DNA of 64,000 nucleotides from contig NZ_BSSM01000016.1 in NCBI RefSeq assembly GCF_030269125.1, forward strand, positions 124,001-188,000, read 5' to 3'. The number at the start of each line of letters is the position of its first letter. Position 1 is the first letter of the stretch. Origin of the DNA: Streptomyces hygroscopicus subsp. hygroscopicus (GTDB lineage Bacteria; Actinomycetota; Actinomycetes; Streptomycetales; Streptomycetaceae). Below, one piece after another: positions 59,765-64,000 of the stretch. The notes beneath the pieces are model-generated. The model was not told the origin of the DNA. It was given only the letters and a program-made list of their open reading frames with translations, and did not search any database. A program made the position numbers and the translations under genes.

Positions 59765-60391
59765 ATGGGCAGATGGGAGCCGAACACGCGCGAGCGCCTG
59801 GCGAAGGCGGCGCTGAATCTGTACGGCGAGCGCGGGTTCGAGCAGACCACCGTGGCGGAGATCGCCAAGAGCGCGGGACTCACCGAGCGCACGTTCTTCC
59901 GGCACTACGCCGACAAGCGCGAGGTCCTGTTCTCGGGCGCCGTCGAACTCGAGCAGCTGTTCGCGGGGGCGGTCGCCGACGCCCCGCCGTCCAGCGCACC
60001 GATCGACGCGGTGGCGCTGGGCCTGTACGCGGTCTGCGAAGTCTTCGAGGAGCGGCGCGAGTTCGCGCGCAAGCGCCATGCCGTGATCTCCGCGACGGCG
60101 GAACTCCGCGAACGCGAACTGATCAAACTCGCCTCCCTCGCCGCGGCCCTCGCCGAGACCCTCCGCGGGCGCGGTGTCCCGGAGCCGGCCGCCAGTCTCA
60201 CCGCCGAGACCGGCGTCGCCGTCTTCAAGGTGGCCTTCGAACGCTGGATCACCGCCGACGGGACCCGTCCGCTGGTTCAGCTGGCGCGGGATTCGCTGGA
60301 CGAGCTCAGGGCGGTGGCGAGGGGGGACCTGCCGGTGAGGCCGGAGGGGGAAGCGGGCCCCGGGGTGCCGGAGGAGTCGGCGGAGGCGTAG
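59765..60391 (+). CDS. TetR-family regulator of the divergent SDR gene
   Basis: A 208-residue regulator. The helix-turn-helix reads RERLAKAALNLYGERGFEQTTVAEIAKSAGLTERTFFRHYADKREVLF, and the C-terminal domain is of the MftR/actinomycete type with EVFEERREFARKRHAVISATAELRERELIKLASL. The start MGRWEPNTRERL is typical of this subgroup and agrees with the TAGGAT promoter. Two dyads between it and the SDR gene are its likely binding sites. The tail after residue 195 is low-complexity. The ligand is unknown. Confidence 0.93.
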   Translation: MGRWEPNTRERLAKAALNLYGERGFEQTTVAEIAKSAGLTERTFFRHYADKREVLFSGAVELEQLFAGAVADAPPSSAPIDAVALGLYAVCEVFEERREFARKRHAVISATAELRERELIKLASLAAALAETLRGRGVPEPAASLTAETGVAVFKVAFERWITADGTRPLVQLARDSLDELRAVARGDLPVRPEGEAGPGVPEESAEA

Positions 60392-60713
60392 CCGGGCGCG
60401 AGGGGCAGGGGTTCTCGGCGCGCGCCGGCAATCCGCTGCTGCTCGCCCGGCTCGGCCCGGGACGGCTCGGCGCGGGCCGGACCCGGTCGCTGCCGGTGGG
60501 CGATCCACGGAGCGCCGCCGGGTCCCCGGTCGGCCCCGCGTGCCTGCCGCGCCTCGGCGGCCCCTCCCGTCACCCCCCCCGGCCGGGACGCCAGGACGAG
60601 TGAGGCGGGAGCGGCTGGGTAGACGCCCTCACCGGCCGGTCGAGCGACACAGCAGGGCAATCCGCTACCTGGCGCCCCGGGCTCGTCACCGACCGTACGG
60701 GAAGGAGAAGGAC
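60392..60713. other. 322-bp spacer without recognisable gene
   Basis: This gap follows the TetR gene and precedes the small secreted protein. It contains repeated cggctcgg/gggacggctcgg words and is otherwise featureless G+C-rich DNA. It should carry the promoter of the secreted-protein gene. No clear -10 or dyad was found. Confidence 0.4.
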
Positions 60714-61016
60714 ATGATGAAGCTGATACGGCACGCGGGTACGGTCGGCGCCTCGGCGGCGCTGGTCGGCGGGGCTCTTCTGGCCACCGCCGGGCCCGCG
60801 GCGGCCGCTCCGCGGAGCGCCTCGCACGTCCCCGCCCACGCCACCGTGAGCAGGCAGGGCGCCCCCGCCTGCTCCGGTCGCCGTGGCGCGCACCGGCCCG
60901 ACCCCTGGATCGAGGGGCAGCTGGCGCAGTTCGACCCCGCGGCCCGGCACCGTCTGGCCGTGTTCGACCCGTGGGTCGAGGACCAGCTGGCGGTATACGC
61001 GCCCGTCTCCTGCTGA
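60714..61016 (+). CDS. Unrecognised small secreted protein with two DPW-QLA repeats
   Basis: A 100-residue exported protein. A signal peptide (1-32, HAGTVGASAALVGGALLATAG) ends in an AAA cleavage site. The mature part has one conserved-looking repeat, DPWIEGQLAQFDP at 63-75 and DPWVEDQLAVYAP at 85-97, separated by a short AARHRLAVF link. Two cysteines (53 and 100) could form one disulphide across the repeats. The start has a strong GGAAGGAG site; a second ATG (60717) directly follows. I do not recognise the family. A 25-bp tandem repeat array lies behind it. Confidence 0.75.
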   Translation: MMKLIRHAGTVGASAALVGGALLATAGPAAAAPRSASHVPAHATVSRQGAPACSGRRGAHRPDPWIEGQLAQFDPAARHRLAVFDPWVEDQLAVYAPVSC

Positions 61017-61100
61017 CGCCGGCCCCTGCGAGGCGCCGCCACCTCGCGAACACCATGACCGGGTACATCGGCGTCGGCCTCTCCGGCAGCCGTCCGCCGC

Positions 61101-61175
61101 GACCACGAAACCAGTGGGCGAAGTCGACCACGCAACCACTGGTCGAAGTCGACCACGCAACCAGTGGTCGAAGTG
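61101..61175. repeat. Three tandem 25-bp units with internal dyads
   Basis: Units at 61101-61125, 61126-61150 and 61151-61175 each begin gaccacg and end tcgaagt(c/g). Units 2 and 3 differ at one internal base (accactgg/accagtgg) and at their last base; unit 1 has two further changes. In unit 3 GACCAC pairs with GTGGTC around a seven-base loop, and units 1 and 2 carry weaker versions. The 25-base period is not a multiple of three, so the array is not a coding repeat. It lies between convergent genes. Confidence 0.85.
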
Positions 61176-61281
61176 GGGGCCGCGTACCCCTTGGTCGTGC
61201 GGATCGCCGCGGGCGGGGGCGATGGCGCCGAGGCCGGCGGTCCGGACCGATCCGGGAATTCCGGAACGTGTCCGTGTCCCG

Positions 61282-62259
61282 TCACCTCCGCGCCCCGCCC
61301 ACCCCCGCGGGTGGGGCCCCCGCGACCGCGGCGCCGTACAACGCGCGCACGGCGGCGCCGAAGTACGCGCTGTACGAGATCTGCGGTGTGTCGCCTCCCG
61401 TGTGGTACCCGCCGATCACCCCGATCACCCCCCAGCCTCCGGGCCACGGCACGAGCATGGGGCCGCCGCTCGTGCCGCCGACGAAGGCGTCACAGGCGAT
61501 GCGCGGGAAGGTTCCCGGGTCGGCCGGGTCGTCGCTGGGCCACCTCGTGGTCCGGCTCCAGCACTCCAGCGGTTTCTCCGCCCCCGCCGGATAGCCGATC
61601 ATCCGTACCGGCGCGTGGTCGTACCCCGTCCCGGTGAGCAGTCGTACCCCGCCGACCGCGTCCTGCAACGGCGTGCCGTCCTGGTCGGGTTCGGTGACCG
61701 CGAAGCCGAAGTCGTATGCGGCGCCCGCGTGTTCGCCCAGATCGTAGTACTGCTGCGGGAGGTAGACGCCGTTCGCTCCGACGGGGAAGACCCCGTAGGG
61801 CTTGACCCCGTCGTGGTATCCGGGGACGAAGGCCAGGCGGCGCTGCGCGGCGGTGCCGGAGTAGCCCTTCAGGCAGTGGCCCGCGCTGAGGACCAGGTCG
61901 TGGCCGGGACTGCGGACGACGGAGCCGCTGCACGTACGGCCGGTGCCCCGGGCGTCGGTCCAGAAGAAGGTGCCGGCCTGCGGGATGCCGTCGAAGCTCC
62001 AGCTGGGCGGGATGTACTCGCCGGGGCGGGGGCCGTCCACCGCCGGGGAGGACGCCGGGCCCGCCTCGATGCCCTCGGCCGTGTCGGCGGGCAGGGCGGC
62101 CGTCATGCGGGCCGGTGTCCAGTAGGCGTCGAGCCGGGCGGCGACCGGGTTCGGTCCGGCCGTCGCCCCGTCCGCGACGGCCGCCGCGGACGGGGCGACC
62201 GACAGCGGCAGAGCGGCCGCGCAGACCGCGAGACGGCGGAGACCAGTCAGCTTACGCAC
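61282..62259 (-). CDS. Secreted trypsin-like serine protease
   Basis: A 325-residue exported chymotrypsin-fold (S1) protease. The signal peptide is LTGLRRLAVCAAALPLSVAPSAAA. The catalytic triad is visible as H in LVLSAGHCL, D in AYDFGFAV and S in AFVGGTSGGPMLV. The cysteines around the histidine (TCSGSV, GHC) are also conserved. A propeptide-like segment (about 30-100, LDAYWTPARMTAALPADTAEG) precedes the catalytic domain. GTG 62259 is chosen because GAAGGGAA stands before it and it leads directly into the signal peptide; a longer upstream frame is not protein-like. It probably degrades protein outside the cell. Confidence 0.92.
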   Translation of the reverse strand: MRKLTGLRRLAVCAAALPLSVAPSAAAVADGATAGPNPVAARLDAYWTPARMTAALPADTAEGIEAGPASSPAVDGPRPGEYIPPSWSFDGIPQAGTFFWTDARGTGRTCSGSVVRSPGHDLVLSAGHCLKGYSGTAAQRRLAFVPGYHDGVKPYGVFPVGANGVYLPQQYYDLGEHAGAAYDFGFAVTEPDQDGTPLQDAVGGVRLLTGTGYDHAPVRMIGYPAGAEKPLECWSRTTRWPSDDPADPGTFPRIACDAFVGGTSGGPMLVPWPGGWGVIGVIGGYHTGGDTPQISYSAYFGAAVRALYGAAVAGAPPAGVGGARR

Positions 62260-62688
62260 CGTCAGTTCCCTTCGGAGCAGAGGTACATGGCGGCTCACCC
62301 TAGGGCCGGGGACCGTGGCGCGAAAGAAGGCACCGTCGAAAGGGGGCGCGTCTACCGGCGCTGTGCGCCCCGGCGGCCAGGCGATCAGCCGGTCCGAGCC
62401 GGTCCGAGCCGGTCCGGCCGGCCGGGCCGAGTAAGGATGAGCCCTGACGTGCCGTAGCCCACCGCCCGTGCCCCGCCCCCACCCAGTCGGCGAAGTGGAG
62501 CTGCCATCAGCGACGGATCCACGCGGACGGCAAATGCGAAGCGGAGTAAATGGGTACATTCTGTACAGGTGTATCCATGTGGCGCGGGAGCGTCACAGCC
62601 CGCCTCGGGGGCTCTGACCAGCACGTTTGCGGGCTCGGCGAGCAAGGGCCTCCGGCCCTGCTGACCATTGGTCGAAGGGATGCCGGTT
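62260..62688. other. 429-bp divergent spacer
   Basis: This gap lies between the starts of the protease and the acetate-transporter-like gene. It contains direct repeats of gccggtccga (about 62387-62415) and the dyad described separately. Frames in it are short and not protein-like. Confidence 0.5.
62554..62566. promoter_or_regulatory. GTACA-ttc-TGTAC dyad upstream of the transporter gene
   Basis: This perfect 5-bp dyad lies in an A/T-richer patch (gtaaatgggtacattctgtacagg) about 120 bases before the transporter start. It has the form of a small operator. The cognate regulator is unknown. Confidence 0.5.
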
Positions 62689-63387
62689 ATGAACGAGGAC
62701 ACGAGGGGCCTTCACCCGGAGCAGTCGCCGCCCGGAGCGGTCCCGCCCGGGGAAGCGCCGTACGGGGCGGCTCCGCGCGCGTCGGCCTGGGCCGATCCCG
62801 CCCCGCTGGGCCTGGCCGCCTTCGCCCTGACGACCCTGCTGCTGTCGATCGTCAACACCAACCTGCTGAAGGAGACCGCGGGCATCCTGCCGGTTCTGGG
62901 CCTCGCGGCGTTCTACGGGGGGCTCGCGCAGTTCGCCGCGGGACTCATGGAGTTCCGCCGGGGCAACACCTTCGGCGCGACGGCGTTCGTCTCCTTCGCC
63001 GCCTTCTGGCTGTCCTACTGGTGGATCGCGCCGCGCGTGGCGCTCGCCGGTGACGCGCACAACGCGCTGGGCCTGTTCCTGCTCGGGTGGGCGATCTTCA
63101 CCGCTTACATGACCGTGGGCGCCCTGCGCGTCAGTCTTCCCGTGCTCGCGGTGTTCGTGCTGCTGACCCTGACCTTCCTCTTCCTCGCCATCGGGTCGTT
63201 CCAGGGAGGCGCCGGGTACGCCATGACCGAGGTGGGCGGCTGGTTCGGCATCCTCACGGGGCTCGCCGCCTGGTACGCCTCGGCGGCCACCGTCATCAAC
63301 GAGACGCACGGGCGCACCGTGCTCCCCGTCGGCCGGATCAGGACCGCGCAGGGCGAACGGGTGCGCCACGACGAGCGATCCGTCTGA
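62689..63387 (+). CDS. GPR1/FUN34/YaaH (SatP) family acetate/succinate transporter
   Basis: A 232-residue membrane protein with six helices. It shows ADPAPLGLAAFALTTLLLSIVN (the family NPAPLGL motif varied to DPAPLGL) and FYGGLAQFAAGLMEFRRGNTFGATAFVSFAAFWLSYW, and ends with the typical GWFGILTGLAAWYASAATVINE. Family members take up acetate/succinate with protons or act as channels. The start ATG 62689 has GAAGGGA before it. The N-terminal 35 residues are proline-rich and cytoplasmic. It stands alone and is followed by a hexamer repeat and a membrane protein gene. It could handle acetate from phosphoketolase metabolism, but that is inference. Confidence 0.94.
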   Translation: MNEDTRGLHPEQSPPGAVPPGEAPYGAAPRASAWADPAPLGLAAFALTTLLLSIVNTNLLKETAGILPVLGLAAFYGGLAQFAAGLMEFRRGNTFGATAFVSFAAFWLSYWWIAPRVALAGDAHNALGLFLLGWAIFTAYMTVGALRVSLPVLAVFVLLTLTFLFLAIGSFQGGAGYAMTEVGGWFGILTGLAAWYASAATVINETHGRTVLPVGRIRTAQGERVRHDERSV

Positions 63388-63414
63388 CGAGGACGTCGTG
63401 CCGTACCCTCCCGG

Positions 63415-63447
63415 CCGCCACCGCCACCGCCACCGCCACCGCCACCG
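63415..63447. repeat. CCGCCA hexamer tandem repeat
   Basis: Five perfect copies of CCGCCA (63415-63444) followed by ccg lie in the 122-base gap between the transporter and the next gene. A second shorter run of the same words lies at about 63461-63480. It may affect transcript folding, but no function is seen. Confidence 0.85.
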
Positions 63448-63509
63448 TCCCACCGGAACCCACCGCCACCGCGGCCACCGTCGGCCGCGGGCCCGGGACA
63501 ATGTCCCGC

Positions 63510-64000
63510 ATGAGCGAGGACATGGACGATGCCGAAGGCCGCCTGGCCAGGATCGAACGGCTGCTGCAGAGCGGCGAGCGCGAACTGGTGCCGGCGTGGC
63601 GCCGGGCGACCCGGGGCGAGACGCGCTGGGCCGTGACCACCGTCATGCTGGCGGCGGTGGCCCTGCAGCTGGTCCTGCCGCACCGACTCGTTCTCCTGCG
63701 GCCCGTCTGGGTCCTGCCGGTGCTGGAACTGGTCCTGCTCGCCGCCCTGGTGGCGAGCAACCCCCGGCGGGTCGAGCCCAGCACGGTGTGGTGGCGGTGG
63801 CTGGGGCTGGCCCTGATCGGGACCATCAGCCTGGCCAACGGCTGGTCGGCCGCCCGGCTGGTGGGGGACCTGGTGCAGGGCGTCGGGGAGCGGGACGCGG
63901 TGCCGCTGCTGCGGGCCGGCGCCGTCATCTGGTTCACCAACGTCATCGTCTTCGCCCTGTGGTACTGGGAGTCGGACCGCGGCGGACCGATGGCCCGGGT
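63510..64000 (+). CDS. Integral membrane protein (partial, runs off the window)
   Basis: The first 163 residues of a membrane protein are present, starting MSEDMDDAEGRLARIERLL; ATG 63501 is an in-frame alternative. A cytoplasmic helix (1-30) is followed by four hydrophobic segments, including WAVTTVMLAAVALQLVLP, VWVLPVLELVLLAALVASNP, WLGLALIGTISLANGW and AVIWFTNVIVFALWYWESD. The end FALWYWESDRGGP occurs in a conserved actinomycete family of uncharacterised membrane proteins. The rest lies beyond the window. No function is known. Confidence 0.85.
   Translation, partial: MSEDMDDAEGRLARIERLLQSGERELVPAWRRATRGETRWAVTTVMLAAVALQLVLPHRLVLLRPVWVLPVLELVLLAALVASNPRRVEPSTVWWRWLGLALIGTISLANGWSAARLVGDLVQGVGERDAVPLLRAGAVIWFTNVIVFALWYWESDRGGPMAR

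Noticed and set aside
61101..61175. Possible CRISPR array
   Set aside because: The 25-bp units are directly tandem with no spacers, there are only three, and no cas gene is present.

Overview
The window is chromosomal DNA of a Streptomyces-type actinomycete. The evidence is very high G+C with strong third-position bias (long antisense shadow frames everywhere), frequent GTG starts, ATGA/GTGA gene overlaps, at least one apparently leaderless gene, and the gene families present: TerD proteins, an ArpA/ScbR-like TetR regulator, SpoIIE-type phosphatases, an LCP protein, STAS and GAF sensor proteins. No tRNA, rRNA, CRISPR array, transposase or phage integrase was recognised.

Layout. 1-14 kb is a stress/dormancy and carbon-metabolism block: the end of a universal stress protein, phosphoketolase, a zinc alcohol dehydrogenase, an FMN-binding protein, pyruvate phosphate dikinase, an SDR, a DevS/OsdK-like GAF histidine kinase, two CBS+BON proteins, a cyclic-nucleotide-domain protein and a STAS protein. 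It resembles the OsdR/DevR-type oxygen and stress regulon clusters, but no response regulator lies beside the kinase. 14-19 kb holds an ADP-ribosylglycohydrolase, a BlaI/M56 peptidase pair diverging from two TerD genes across a BlaI-like operator, and an ArsR regulator. 19-26 kb holds an LCP cell-wall ligase, a class II glutamine amidotransferase, a lamin-tail secreted protein, a TIGR01777 epimerase, a GntR/MFS pair and the butyrolactone-receptor-like TetR.

26-41 kb is unusually decayed. It contains a broken methyltransferase, an MMPL transporter, a broken DUF1440-like membrane gene, a stand-alone cytochrome oxidase subunit I with a coupled small membrane protein, a mannosyltransferase-like protein, an MBL-fold protein, a DUF2267 protein, an alpha/beta hydrolase lacking its serine, and a two-component/glycosyltransferase locus. 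In that locus three neighbours (DUF2064 gene, membrane glycosyltransferase, epimerase) are pseudogenes.

41-54 kb holds a penicillin-binding protein, two SpoIIE-type phosphatases meeting tail to tail, and a TetR-controlled PaoABCD-like molybdenum hydroxylase operon (Fe-S, FAD and Mo subunits plus an XdhC chaperone). A flavin monooxygenase with its own 18-bp palindromic operator follows. 54-64 kb contains small Streptomyces-specific proteins, an SGNH esterase, a second flavin monooxygenase, an SDR/TetR pair with two operators, an unrecognised repeat-bearing secreted protein beside a 25-bp tandem repeat array, a secreted trypsin-like protease, an acetate-transporter-family protein and a membrane protein cut by the window end.

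Regulatory DNA is unusually readable here: six dyad operators sit in divergent or promoter regions, and several strong hairpins separate convergent genes. No single complete undescribed system is proven. The best candidates for new biology are the BlaI-TerD locus with its fused TerD protein, the repeat-bearing secreted protein with its tandem dyads, and the OsdK-like cluster.
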